The notes below the pieces were generated by a model, which searched no databases, was not told where the DNA came from, and saw nothing but the letters and a program-made list of their open reading frames with translations. Below, piece by piece: positions 33,220-45,129 of a DNA stretch of 64,000 bases (the first letter of the stretch is position 1; the number at the start of each line of letters is the position of its first letter). This DNA comes from Ochotona curzoniae (taxonomy: Eukaryota; Chordata; Mammalia; Lagomorpha; Ochotonidae), in the NCBI RefSeq assembly GCF_017591425.1, contig NW_024466518.1, positions 47,116 through 111,115 on the forward strand, read 5' to 3'. The position numbers were made by a program, and so were the translations under genes.

Positions 33220-35525
33220 CATGGAACCAGCATGAAAACAGCTGGAGGAGTTGGTAGAGAGGACACACAGCCTGGCCCTGCATCCTAAGCTGAGGGTTTC
33301 CTAGTTTTCTTCCTTATCTATCCAGGAGCCATTTTTTTTTTTCCTAATGAGAGAATCAGCACAAACCACCATTCTTTTTCCCTTTGTGGTAATGATTTGT
33401 TTTTAAATCATCAATCTCAGACAGCAACAATGAGTGAGTAAAGAGCAATGGAGGGGGTGGAGGAGAGAGCCAGAGCACATGTACTCCACGTCAGTCTGCA
33501 GTCTCAGCCCCTTGCTGCATGTCAGAGACAAAGAGGCTAGTGGAAACCGCAGCATCAGGAACGGAGGGAGGAGTGCTTCATCAGTTGACCTGTACTGGTC
33601 CCAACCCCAGCACTGCCATGGAATTTCAGGATGTGGCCAGTGATTTCCTTCCATGTGTTGACATGAAATAGCAGCTTGCACCCCATGGCCCAGCACCACC
33701 TTTGCAACACACAAAGAATCATTTGAGTGGAACACACATGGCCCACAGTCACAGCGAGACCTATAGGGTGCTAACAGCTCCCATCCATGCTCATTGTCCT
33801 GGGACATGTTCTTAGCCTCTCATGCCACCCCTGAGCTGCAGAACCCTGGCCCAGAATCACCACTGTCTGCCCATATTCTGCCTTCTGTCTCTCTTGCTTC
33901 CTCATCCTGGCCCACTCTTACAAGCCCGTATCCCCTACTCTCTGCCAGCCTGGGTCCCACCGTCACCTCTATCCATCCATTGTATGCCACCACCCAAGCT
34001 TAGACAATCCCATATCTGATGTAGTTCCATCATCCACTTGTCCTGGCTGTCTCCAGGCTGCTAACAATGCTGGTTCCCAGTGCGGACCCAGCAGTTCTAC
34101 CAGATATTCCCCCTGTACTCTGCACATCTCCTTGGCAACACTATCAGGCCTCCCAAGTTCTCAGGATCCTTAGTTGCAGTTCTTTCCCATGCTTTAACCC
34201 CACACCCAGAGCTATCCTCATTGCAGAGACAATTGGCACAGAATGGGTGGGTGGACATGCTTTCCCTCCTCCTCCATGCACAAAACTACCAGGACAGTCT
34301 CACATCTACCAAGACAATCATACACACCCACCATGACATTCTCACACACTTCACACTTCACACACACATTAAGTAGATCAGTATCACACATCTCCAATGT
34401 CAATCTCCAATGTCTACCAGGACAGTCTCACACAGCCACTATGGCAGCTTCACATACTCTCATCCCCATCATGACTGTCCCATATGCACACCATGACAGG
34501 CTCATGTACCCATTATGGCAGTCTCTCAAAATAATCAGCACAGGGTCACACCCTCACAGGACTGTGTACAGGTGCCTCCCCCATCCGATGTCATCAGTCC
34601 TCCTTTGGAAGTGCCCACCAGTGTCTCATGCTATCCCGATGGGATGTCTGCTGAACGGCCACGCTCCAGGGATTCCATAGCTTGCCACTGCTGGGCCTTG
34701 GAAAACACACAGAAGGAATATGAAAGCAAACAGATTCAGGTGCAAAGAGCTTAGAGAAATCCTGAGCAGCCCAAGGTTTCCTGATCAGAAGATTTCTCGC
34801 ATGGTCTGCATCCCTACACAGTGTCTTGTCAGAAAAACAGGAGCTTATTATTGTCCAGTATTACCAGCACATGGGGAAAAAGGATGAGTTAGGCCTGTGA
34901 GTGTCCGTGGGCTGAATGCCCTGCAGGGGCTTGGCTATGCAGGCTCATAAGGGCGATCCCCTTGCTTGTGGCTCCTTGGCACTTCTCTGATCTGAGACCA
35001 GGAAGGGCAGACTTCTCTGCTCTGTGAGGAAGAACACTCGAGTATGAGTATGTGTACTTTCTCCTTGCCTACCCCACTTGGTGTGTGTACTCCTTAAGGC
35101 AAAGTTGACCTAAGTAGTTGCTCAATCTCATGTTTTAGGCAGCACCAAACACATTCTCAGGCAGATGGTAAACAGACCAGACTTCAAACTGGAGTGTGGT
35201 GCTTGCAGCAGACACATTGTGGCCCCATTATCATGAGGCTTCTGAGAGATGCACAGTGAAGCTAGCAGTGCAGCACTGTGGCCATTGTGTACACAGGAGC
35301 CTGAGGTGCTGGCCCTCAGAGAAGCACCCAAGATGGACCCTGAAAGCACCATTATCCCTAGAATCACACACATCTGGAGTCAGCAAACATTCAGTATACA
35401 GACTCGGTCTCTTCTGATAAGAGAACATGGATGACACCAGTTGATCTAACAGTCCACCTTTGCCAGGAAACCCTGTTGCAGAATGACTTCACCAACTTCA
35501 CTGAAAATGTATTTGCTTCAGAAGT
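33220..35525. other. Single-copy DNA with a minisatellite
   Basis: Contains the degenerate minisatellite at 34285-34530. The minus 134-codon frame at 33807-33403 has no identifiable features. No gene called. Confidence 0.45.
34285..34530. repeat. Degenerate minisatellite, about 23-28 bp unit
   Basis: Imperfect repeats of the type ACCAGGACAGTCTCACA recur about eight times (CCAAGACAATCATACACA, CCATGACATTCTCACACA, CCAGGACAGTCTCACACA and so on). Confidence 0.7.
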
Positions 35526-35529
35526 AAAT

Positions 35530-35850
35530 ACCAGGCCTGGCAGGGTAGCCTAGTGTCTCAAGTCTTTCCCTCACAAGTGCCGGGATCCCATATGGACACT
35601 GGTTCTAGTACTGGCAGGCCCATTTCTCATTCAGCTCCCTGCTTGTGGACCTTGGAGTCCTGCACCCATGTGTGAGACCCAGAAGAGGCTCTGGACTCCT
35701 GGCTTCAGAATGGCTTGGCTCCAGCTATTGTGGTCACTTGGGGAGTGAATCATTGGACAGAAGCTCTTCCTCTCTGTCTTTCCCCCTCTCTGTATATCTG
35801 ACTGTCCAATAAAAATAAACCTTTAAAAATTAAAAAAAAAAAACATAAAA
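35530..35850 (+). mobile_element. CSINE
   Basis: A sense copy: GGGATCCCATATGGACACTG, GTTCTAGTACTGGCAGG, TCACTTGGGGAGTGAATCAT and CTGTCCAATAAAAATAAACC plus A-tail. It lacks about 40 bases of the mid-body. The A-tail runs into a CA microsatellite. Confidence 0.9.
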
Positions 35851-35856
35851 AGCTAT

Positions 35857-35858
<2 letters not shown>

Positions 35859-35904
<46 letters not shown>
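35859..35904. repeat. (AC)n microsatellite
   Basis: 23 AC units directly downstream of the SINE tail, a frequent place for microsatellite birth. Confidence 0.97.
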
Positions 35905-35907
<3 letters not shown>

Positions 35908-36664
35908 CAAGACCAAAAGGTAGACCAGGAAGAGAAAACCTCACCAAAAGGGACAAGAGCTCTAGAGGGAATAGGAAATGTCTTCATAGTCTGCAGGTGG
36001 AAGCAGCAGCTTGCAGTTGGCCCTCACCCAGGAAGAATACATCTGATTGTGGGGCTGTCCAGAGGGTGTGAACTCAGGATACTTGTCCAGTATTTACATT
36101 ACCCTGCCCCTTGTACATGCCATACTCATGGCCCCTCCCCCACTGATGGCGCCTGCCTGTGTGCAATACTGACAAGCTGCATCCCCCTGCCTGTAACACT
36201 CACAGGACACCACCCCTTTTCATAATTTACAGGTCACTGCCTCCACAAGGCCACACAGGGCTCTGCCTCACCCACAAAGGGCTCTACCCCCCTATGTAGC
36301 ATGCACATGGCCCCACTACTGCTGAAGGGACAGAGTTCTTCTGATGGAGAAAAGCCTGCACTCCCTGCAGCATCAGCTGCTTCTGCCCCAGGGTGGCCTT
36401 CAGGGGGAAGAACAGGGACCTGGGACCCATTGGCAAGGCAGAGGCAATTGGTCTTCCAGGTGACCAGCAGTCCACTCACCCAATGGCACATGCCATAGGC
36501 CAAGCCTCCTCCAGACCCAGGCCTGGGGCCACTCAGCCCCTATACACACTGTCATGGCCTCTTAACAGGAGCCACACTCCAGGAAATACTAGGTCTCCTT
36601 CCCATCCCGACTCCTTTCCCACCCCATCCTTCCTTCCTTCTTCCCCAACCCCTCATTCCACTCC
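35905..36664. other. Single-copy DNA, C-rich in parts
   Basis: The 36080-36310 segment has loose CACATGGCC/CTGCCTGT repeats. No gene. Confidence 0.45.
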
Positions 36665-36678
36665 TCCCACCTTTTTTC

Positions 36679-36956
36679 TTTTTTTTTTATTGTTATTAAC
36701 ATTGTATTATGTGATACAGTTTTATAAGCACTGGGGATTCCCCCCACCCCTCCCACACCCCTCCCCCCATAGTGGATTCCTCCACCTTGCTGCATAACCA
36801 CAGTTCAAGTTCAGTTGAGATTCCACAACTTTACTTTGTTAGCTCTACCTCAGACCAGAGAAAGTCTCCCCAAGAGGCCACTGAACTTATCTGGACAATA
36901 AGATGCTGGACTTTATGCTAGGTATATGCTTGCAATGAAGGAATCTCAACTGAACA
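36679..36956 (-). mobile_element. 278-bp L1 insertion with 5' inversion (twin priming)
   Basis: The minus-strand L1 3'UTR end (poly(A) complement at 36679, G-run complement at 36742-36767) runs up to about 36826. From there to 36956 the adjacent upstream part of the same 3'UTR lies in the opposite orientation. The 16-bp word GTTCAGTTGAGATTCC (36811) has its reverse complement at the outer end (36940-36955). A perfect 14-bp target-site duplication TCCCACCTTTTTTC flanks it at 36665-36678 and 36957-36970. Confidence 0.92.
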
Positions 36957-36970
36957 TCCCACCTTTTTTC

Positions 36971-38405
36971 AACTCGCTGCTCCAAATCCTTCTCTCCCTC
37001 ACCCCTCCCTCCTCACTGCCAAACACTCTTACCTTTGGGAACCTTCCTGTACTCTCTAGCTCTATATGGGAAGCTTTTGTTGACTCTCCATAGCATTGAT
37101 ATGGCACAGTGTTGTTCTTCCATGTGATCCCTGTAACAACGAACTTGGTGCTCATTGCCAATGTACATGCAGGGACTTGAGTATCACACCGGACCAATTT
37201 CTATGCAAGCAGTTATGACACACCCACAGAAGGCTCAAGGAAAACAAAATCCTCAGGCAGTTCTACTTGCCTCTTAGGTTGACCCAAGGCTTGAGGGGGT
37301 CCACTTTTCAGCTGTGGATCTCAGGGCTGATGTGTCTGGCTGGAGTGATACAGCAGCAGGCTCTCAGTAGGAACCTGATGAGCCTGCAGCCATTTCTCCT
37401 GCCCAGGCCCTGCCATTGACCTTGGTTCTGAAGAGAGCCAGTGGCTGAAGTTTCCACATCTGCAGGCTCAGCTGCTGGGTCCTATGCCTCCACATGGGCC
37501 TCACTGCCCCAAGTGATGGGGGTAGAGGAGTGACAACAGGGATTACAGCAGCTGGGGTCTCAGCTTCCATGGTCTCAGGTGTTGGGCCCTGGACCTCACT
37601 GCTTCTGGTACTGGGTAAAATGGAAAGTCCACAGGGATGTTGTCTGGGACTGGGAAGGGATTGGGCAGGGCCTGGACACGCCATCCTGCTCTGAGTTAGG
37701 CAAGTGAGAGCTAAGCACAAAGGCAAGAACAGCCTCCAAGGAGGCAGACTTAGGATCCTGGTGGCTCTGAGGTGATGCAGGCTCACAGGTGGGCAACATA
37801 GGCTTTGATCTGGGCAGCCACATAGTCCATTGTGCTGATGCAATGCATAGCATGGCCAGGCTGGAGGTTGGGCCTGGTCAGAATTCTCCAATGGCAAAAC
37901 TTGCTCCTGGCACTGATAGTTCAGCCCCAGAGATTGTGTGGTCTCCCTAGAGGCTCAGCACAGCCCCAGGGACTCCAGGTATTGTGAAACTTAAGGTTGT
38001 CTGCGACCTTGAGGAGCTGCACGTAGGTAGTCTCAGCAACCTCATCTTTATCTTCATCTTCCTCTGAGCACGGCTCAAGCCAGTATTGTTCCCTGGGCCA
38101 TGCTGCTGTAAGCTTCTGGTTGGGATCCCACATAAGCAGGCACTCTAAGTACTTTGCCAGGCTTGAACTAACTTTGACAGGCAGAGTATAACATGAAACA
38201 AGGATACCAGGTTCGATATCTCAGGTGTGGCAACTTCAGACATGGAGGTAGGCAGGATAGGAGCTCAGTGACTTCCCTGCCTAGGGCTGTGCTGCCCACC
38301 ACATGGCCCCAGCATGGATGGCAAGAGCTATCTGACTTCCAATGCTGAAATCAGACTGGGAAGTTGTCCCAGGCTTTGCTGTCTCCTGCATAGGTCCCAG
38401 GAGGG
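36971..38405. other. Unrecognised DNA, possible minus-strand exon relics
   Basis: Minus frames include an acidic stretch near 38070-38000 (SEEDEDKDEVAETTYVQLLK) and a 177-codon Pro-rich frame at 37897-37364. They look more protein-like than background, but stops interrupt them and I recognise no family. They lie downstream, on the same strand, of the BRSK2-like piece. Confidence 0.35.
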
Positions 38406-38411
38406 CTCACC

Positions 38412-38625
38412 CTGCAGGTTCCAGTGGTGGAAGCAGGGTGATCCCAGGAAGCTGTTCTTGATGGAGTTGAACTGCATCCTCCAGGGCACACCCCACATGT
38501 TGTGGGTGTATGTGGCATGGTGTAGGGTGTGCTGGCTGGGTTCTCCTTGGGCTTGTGTAATGGCTGTGTCTATGGGTGTGGGGAGGATACTGCTCCATTT
38601 AAGATGTGCAGGGTGAGCTGTACAC
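38412..38625 (-). pseudogene. BRSK2: BRSK2-like gene fragment
   Basis: On minus, residues GVPWRMQFNSIKNSFLGSP (about 38490-38430), continuing CFHHWNLQ, match the linker segment of the brain-specific kinase BRSK2 (SAD-A) that reads GVPWRARLNSIKNSFLGSP in the family. Upstream DNA also fits the preceding Pro/Thr-rich stretch (CACACAAGCCCAAGGAGA). The match ends at CTGCAG followed by GTGAGCC, a possible splice donor, so it may be a fragment of an unprocessed copy rather than a retrocopy. I found no kinase domain nearby. A functional gene is unlikely. Confidence 0.55.
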
Positions 38626-38629
38626 TGGT

Positions 38630-39380
38630 GACAAATATGGTGCTGGCTTATGTCATGGAGGACAGGAGCCACTGAAGCCCTTAGTGGGTCAGACTTGGTG
38701 TCCTACATATTGGCCGCAAACCACGATATCTGTGTCTTGGATCAGGATCTTATAGCAGGTGTCCCAGGCCCTGGGGAGCTGAGGCTAGCTTCAGACTCCA
38801 GTAAGATGGCTGTGTGCAGGCTGTACCTTCCTCTCCCACACACTGTCAGCCTGCATGCTCTCTAGCCAGGCTTGAAAGTGCTCACAGTCCATTCTCAGCT
38901 GCTTTAGGTCTTGTTCTTTCCTTTCCAGGTTTATGGGAATGACATGAAAAGATCATGCTGCAAGTCATTCATCTGTCCTAAGCCACTGTGTCACCCCATT
39001 TTCTCTGACTCTATACTCACTCCTCAGCTCAGAACCTCACATCTCTGATTTCTAAAGAGCCCGTGCATAACCAATACCCAAGATTTGTTTTTAAAGTTCC
39101 TATCAGCGTTTAGCTCAAAGGGGAAGGGATCTGTGGGATGTTTGGTGTTGTGTCTTTTGAAGCCTCTCTATGCCTCTCTAGGCCACATGACTCAAAATTC
39201 TGGCCATAGAGGGAATCAGAATTTGTGATCTGATCCTAGATCACATGTATTCTGACTGAGCCTCCTCAACTGTTGATGCCTATGAAGTGGACAGCATGCC
39301 CAGGTGCAAATAGGGGACAAAATTGCCAGTTCATTCTGGCCTGAAGAAGGTGGCAAGTGCTAGTTAAGTAGATGGAGAAC
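38630..39380. other. Unrecognised DNA, one minus-strand protein-like stretch
   Basis: On minus, about 38935-38830 reads as LERKEQDLKQLRMDCEHF and continues with a charged, helical-looking stretch before a stop. It might be an exon relic linked to the pieces below it. Nothing else was recognised. Confidence 0.35.
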
Positions 39381-39381
39381 T

Positions 39382-39716
39382 GGGCCCGGAGGTGTGACCT
39401 AGCAGCTAAAGTCCTCGCCTTGAACACCCCAGGATCCCATATGGGCGCCGGTTCTAATCCTGGCAGTTCCACTTCCCATCCAGCTCCATGCTTGTGGCCT
39501 GGGAAAGCAGTTGAGGACAGCCCAAAGCCTTGGGACCCTGCACCCATGTGGGAGACATGGAAGAAGTTCTTGGATCCTGGCTTCAGATTGGCATAGCATC
39601 GGCTATTGCGGTCACTTGGGGAGGGAATCATCGGACGGAAGATCTTCCTCTGTTTTTCTCCTCCTCTCTGTATATCTGACTTTCCAATAAATAAATAAAT
39701 CTTTAAAAAAAAAAAA
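39382..39716 (+). mobile_element. Young CSINE
   Basis: Full-length: GGGCCCGGAGGTGTGACC, GGATCCCATATGGGCGCCGG, TGACTTTCCAATAAATAAAT and an A-tail. Flanks GATGGAGAAC (39371) and GATGGAAAAC (39720) form a 10-bp target-site duplication with one mismatch. Confidence 0.95.
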
Positions 39717-39982
39717 GAAGATGGAAAACAGAGCAGTTGGGCAACTCTTGTGGCTGAGCTGTTGCAACAAGTGTCCAAGTATCTGGGTGAGTCAATGGAC
39801 TTTGGAAGGATTTTCTCAATGTTGAAGAGTCAAATCAGAGTCCTTTCAGAACTGTCAAATTTACTCAGGCAAAACCCTTGGAACATTCTTCTCCATATCT
39901 GGCTTTCTAAGATGAGATCAAGTAAATGTGTCCCATCCCTGTGTGCTAGTGAAATTTGGCAGATGAGAGCAGTTCCCTCTGG

Positions 39983-40022
<40 letters not shown>
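39983..40022. repeat. (AC)n microsatellite
   Basis: About 20 AC units. Confidence 0.97.
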
Positions 40023-40024
<2 letters not shown>

Positions 40025-40283
40025 ATTACCCTCATAGACAAGAAAAAAGAAAAGAAAAATTGGAAGCATTTGTCCTCCACACCTTCCCTCATGCCTCCAC
40101 TCTTTATACCCTAATCAGTGACCCTCTGGATGTGCATCTATGTCAACTATGTAAACATCAAAAAGAAGCCAAATTATAAAAAAGAACTTCTTTCCTTTTG
40201 CAGAAGCATTTAAGCATAAAAGGCCTAAGATACATGGATAAAAAACTAGTAAAGCATTCTGAAAACAATGAAAACACCAAGAG

Positions 40284-40535
40284 CCAGGGCTGTGCCCTAG
40301 TGGATTAAGTCCCCTTACGTGTGTGCATCCCATGTGGGAACAATTTTGAATCCCAGCTGCTCTGCCTCTGCCCCAGCTCCCTGCAGATCTTGCAGGAAAA
40401 GCAACAGAATATGGGCAACGTGCTTGAAGCATCTGAGCTCACTTGGTAGACCCAGATAAAACTTCCACATCCTGGCATTGTTGTGTCCTATCTCAGGCCA
40501 GTGTGGCCATTTGGGAGTAAACCAGCATTAGCTTT
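40284..40535 (+). mobile_element. Old CSINE2-type element
   Basis: CCAGGGCTGTGCCCTAGTGG, GAATCCCAGCTGCTCTGCC and GGCCATTTGGGAGTAAACCA follow the C-repeat order. The tail is weak. Confidence 0.65.
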
Positions 40536-40989
40536 GCTGAATACTGAAGAAAAACAAATACCAGCCAAGTACAAACAGGTCTTTAGTAAGCAAAGAGAAG
40601 TCTGTTCCTGGACCTTTCCCCCATGCAGTGGAAGGATGAGCAGGAGAGGAGGGGACAGCAAGTGGGAGAGTCAGGCTGGGTAGCTCACAAAGGTTTTACA
40701 CCTTTTCTGTCATGAGTGCGACATCAGCCCTGCTTGGGCCGGGATAGGGTGAGGAATGTTGGTCTTTGTCCATCATTGACCCCATGTGGCCTTGGCTGCT
40801 CAGGGTGTGCCAGATCACTGGCTGAGGTCACTGTGTCACTTCCTGTATCCACTTCCTGTAACCACAACAACCATCAACCAGTAGATGAAAGATCTACATT
40901 TCTCTTTGTCTCTTTCTCTCTGTGACCCTGGCTCAGAAATAAATAAACAGATGGATAAATAAATCCCAAAGAGGGAAAAAATAAAGGGT

Positions 40990-41292
40990 CACTGTTATCA
41001 TGTAGTAGGGTAAGCTGCTACCTGCAATGCTCACATCTCATATTGGCACCAGTTTGAATCCTGACTGTTCCACTTTCAATACAGCCTCCTGGTAATGCAC
41101 TTTGGAAAGCAACAAAGGCCAGCCCAAGTGTTTGGGTCCCTGCATCCATGTGAGAGGCAGGGAGGAAGCTCTAGGTACCTGGTTTTGGCCCAGCCCAGCT
41201 CTGATCATTGTGGTCATTTACGGAGCAAACCTGGAGATGGAAGGCCTCTCTCTACAACCCTGCCTTTCAAATACACATGTCTTTGAAAAACA
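40990..41292 (+). mobile_element. Old CSINE2-type element
   Basis: AGGGTAAGCTGCTACCTGCA, GTTTGAATCCTGACTG, GCCCAAGTGTTTGGGTCCCT and CCTGCCTTTCAAATACACAT, followed by an A-run. Confidence 0.75.
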
Positions 41293-41294
41293 TT

Positions 41295-41865
41295 AGTAAT
41301 TAAAAAAAAAAACACAATGAAAAGACACACCTGCATTTCATATTAAGCTCTTTAAAAGCACCTGCTGTGAAAATCTTCCTCTTGACTTAAGGCTACAAAG
41401 GACTTGTTGCATTGTGCTGGGCAAGTGCATGTGGATGTTTTCCTGGGCTATCAGGAACTTCTCCAAAAGATCTGTTGCCACCAATAGGACTGGGAATGGA
41501 ACTATTAGGTCACAACAAAATGGAGCAAAAAGAAAATGGATCTCTTTTTTTTCTGACCCTACACAGGTATCCTCTAATAAAAGAGGCTTCAATGTCTTCA
41601 ACCAGAGTGGTGCATTTGTCCCATTGGTGAGTTGCTCTTGTGTTGTATGTTCTGTGGGTCTGGAAAAGCATATATATGGAGGCTGCTGTTATCTCATAGA
41701 GAAGTTTCTGTGCCCTCTGAATCTCTTTGCCTGGCTTATTCATGTTTATGTCTCCAACCTCTAGAAAACACTGAGCTCTTTACTATTTCCATAGTTTCAC
41801 TTTTCCCAGAATGGTATGGTGTTGGAATAATATATATATATATTTTTATTCCAACAAAAAGTATA
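41295..41865. other. Single-copy DNA ending in a double AT palindrome
   Basis: The 41820-41880 segment holds two consecutive self-complementary stretches, treated as a finding. No gene was recognised. Confidence 0.45.
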
Positions 41866-41879
41866 TATATATACTTTTT

Positions 41880-42790
41880 TAGATTGGCTTCTTTCACTTA
41901 ATAACACACGCTTAGGTTTTTTCTATGGTCCCATGGCATAAGAACTTGTTTCTTCTTAGTGTTGAATAGCATGCCACTATCTGGATATATCACAGTATAT
42001 TTACTCATTCACCTACTGAATGGCATCTGGTTGCTTTCAAGTTCAGACCATTAGTAACAATTATCCTCTTCAATATGCAGGTTGTTGTGTAGTTGTAAGC
42101 TTTCTCCTCCTTTGAATAAAATATGAAAGAACACAGCTAATACATCAGAGAGCATATTTAGGTGTATTTAGGGTTGCAGTGAACCACCAACTGGCCTCCC
42201 CAGAGGCCATATGTGGCATTTGTATTCTAAACACCAAGCAAAGTGTTCCTGCTGCCCACATGCTTGGCAGTACCCGGTGGTGTCAGTGTTCTCACTGCCA
42301 GCCAGCTGGTAGCTATGGAGTGCGATCATGGAATTGAACGTTGGTTTCCCTGATGACTCACCAAGAGGCATTCTTTCATGTGCTTCCTTGCCATCTCTAT
42401 GTTTACATTGAGCCGTCTGTTAAGGTTTTTGGCTCAGTTTTTAAAATTGGGTTATTTGGCTTCTCTTGTTAAGTTGTAAGAATTTCTTAAACATTGTGGA
42501 TGATGGCCCTTTGTCAGACAAGTCTGCAGCAAATGTTTCTGCTAATCTTGGATTTGCCTTTTCATTCTCTCGAGATGTCTTCTGCAAAGCAGAGTTCTAG
42601 CTTATCGACTCTTGTTTCCATGGCTTTTGCCTTAAGTATTACATCTTCAAAAAGCATCATTAAGCCCAAGTACTTATATATCATCATCCAGATGTGTTGC
42701 TTTTTTGTGTTTAAATTTATATCTGTAATTCAGTTTCAGATACATGAAGTTCATAATTTTCAAGTCATGTCTTCTGCCCAGCTCTCCTTT
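41880..42790 (-). mobile_element. Ancient L1 (L1M-like) 3' region, antisense
   Basis: Plus-strand landmarks are those of the reverse complement of old mammalian L1 3' ends: GGCTTCTTTCACTTAATAAC, CACTATCTGGATATATCACA, CCAACTGGCCTCCCCAGAGG, TTCCCTGATGACTCACC, AATTGGGTTATTTGGCTTCT and GATGATGGCCCTTTGTCAGA. It is highly diverged. Confidence 0.75.
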
Positions 42791-44685
42791 GGACAACTCC
42801 ACCCACACTTGGCATTCCACAGGGTTCAATTCCTGACACTCATTCTGGTTGCTGCTCAGGCTTCTCCAGCAAGGACCATGGTCACCAGTGTCTGCAGGAC
42901 TGTGTGACTCCCCTCCTCTGGGAGATTTTCTCTGGCATCAGCAGCCAGCTCTCTCCCTGTTCATCTGGGTCTCTACTCATACAGCTTCTTGTACATGAGA
43001 GAGCTTTGGAATTATGGAGGAAAAGATAATTGAATGGTAAGTCCATCTTGATGCAAAAATTAAAAATCTCTTCAATTTACATGAACTTTTGGAAGACTAT
43101 CAAATCCAATAAAAACAAGGAAACCTTAAAAAAAAGAGAGAAACAACAGTAACATATCCGGATACAAATTTGATTTTTAAAACCCTTCCAGAAGACTATC
43201 AAAATGCAATGAAAGTAAATGAATCTTTTAGAAAAGAGAGGAACATGAAATTTTTGATGATCTCTGTGTGCTTAAGCAGATGAACATACACAGTTAGCAA
43301 TTGTAAAATGTGTCTAGAACTTCCTTCAGTAGCAGACCCCCAGAAGCTCTGTGAACCCCAGGTAACCACTGTCAACCCAGGTCCCTCCAAGCCTAGGGGA
43401 CAATCACATCTGCCCTAGCTGGCTCTGCCTACACACATGAGCATCAAGTCCAAGATCCTACAGCCATTTCCACTCCCATCTACCATGCCATGGAGAGCAA
43501 TTCTGACGCCATGGGTGGCAGCTCAGCGACTGGCAGCCTATGCAGCCTCACAGGAGTGGGCATAGGAAGGTCACTGAAAGGTTTTAATGTAAGAAACAGA
43601 TGTGTTTCATTTGAACAATTGAAATAGGTCAATAATTTTTTAATAGTGTTTCTAACTAGTTAGATTAGTAATCATTTTCTTGATGTTAAATTATACTGAT
43701 ATGTTTATGTAGCTCACAGTCAAGTAACCCTATCTAACAAGCAGTGATTGGATAAATGTCAGAGCAATCCTCAGGAATTCAGCATTTGAGCAGTTTAGAT
43801 GCCCTGATCTAGGAAAGCCCCTTTCCAAGTCAGGAATGGATATCTGTCATTATAAGCCAGTCAACAACTAGAACTCCAGGCAGATTCCTCCCTTGCTTTG
43901 CTTAGATCTGACTCTCTTCCCTTGGAGGCCAGCACAGTGCATTTGGGGATTTTCTTAGGTTTCTATACTTTCTTGTCCATAACACAATGTCTAGGTAATA
44001 TGCACTTGCTACCTATTTTTGCTAAAGTTTGGCTGCATCTCGCAGGTTTTTTTGTTATTACCCTTAAATGCTTCAAATGCTATGGGGTTGAAGATGAGTG
44101 AGATCCCAGGAACATGGGATGTCAGGGGGTGAGTGACCGTGCAGAGGGAATAAGAGAAACAGCATGGGGCCCCTGGGCTTGCCAACACTAAGAAACAGGA
44201 AGAAGGGGAACAGCAGCCAAGGAGAGCAAGTTGGAGCAGCCAGTGTGCTGGATGCAAACACAGTGAAGCCTGGAAGCCCGGGGAGGAAAGAGCAGTCTGC
44301 TGTGCCCACACTGCTGAAAGCCAAGGAAATGGCCTCCTGCCTGCACAGCACTGAGAAGGCCTGGGTACATCCTCACAGAAACTCTCACAGCCTCTATGCC
44401 TTGGCTTAACGAAGGACTCAAAGCCAAGAGCCTGATGAAGATATTAGAAAACCCAGGTTTTAAAAAGAGAAAAATATGTTTTCTTTTTAAAAGCATGTCA
44501 TTGTTAATATTGTTTATATAGTTGGAGAGAATTGCATGTCAATGGAGATCTCTGATTAGGTGAAAAGCGTGCAGATATGGAGGAAGGTGGGTGAGAGAAA
44601 TGTTTCAGATCTTTTATTTATTCTCCTGTGAAACAGGTGCAAAGGGGGCTACTCCTTGCTTTCAAAGTACATCAGCAGTAGTCTA
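42791..44685. other. Single-copy DNA, no gene seen
   Basis: GGAAGACTATCAAA recurs at about 43072 and 43190 with similar flanks, a small old duplication. Frames of about 100 codons near 44010-44500 on minus lack features. Confidence 0.45.
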
Positions 44686-44689
44686 GCAT

Positions 44690-45125
44690 AACTTGACTCA
44701 CACCCAGTGGGTGTTGTGCGCTATTACAGCCTGGCCCACTCCCGACCCACCCTTATATCCTGTGAGTGTGGGTGAGTTTTGTAGTCTAGCCTGGTTTGAC
44801 CTGTCACCACTCCCAGTTCAAGTACAAACCAGCAGGTGTAGCAGTCTCACAGGGGAGAACCCACGGTTCTCTTACAGAACATGTCAGCAGATCTGATTCT
44901 ATCATTTTCCAGCTGCAACCAAGCTGATGTAGCTTCCCTTGCACTTGTGGGAAGATGCCGTGGTCTAGCCCTGTCAGACAGTTCCCCACTGCCCCCCAGC
45001 CTCAGCTTTCACATGTACCTGTGGTCAGGTAGCAAAACTACTTAATCCATTCCAGGTCACACACAAGGAGAAAGTGCCTTGGTCTGACTGAGACAACCCC
45101 TCCAATTTACGCTTTGTAAATCCCC
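44690..45125 (-). repeat. Antisense fragment of long subrepeat family
   Basis: Words such as CCAGTGGGTGTTGTGCGCTA, TACAGCCTGGCCCACTCC and CCAGCAGGTGTAGCAGTC recur at 60-75-bp spacing. They are the reverse complement of the subrepeats at 50880-53940 (GGCTGGACTGCAACACCCAC-type). Confidence 0.5.
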
Positions 45126-45129
45126 TTGT

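Noticed and set aside
34080..34680. Overlapping 89- to 145-codon frames
   Set aside because: They run through a degenerate minisatellite and overlap in different frames, with no consistent coding signal.
37364..37897. 177-codon Pro-rich minus frame as a gene
   Set aside because: No start context, splice sites or known domain; kept only as a note in the regional entry.
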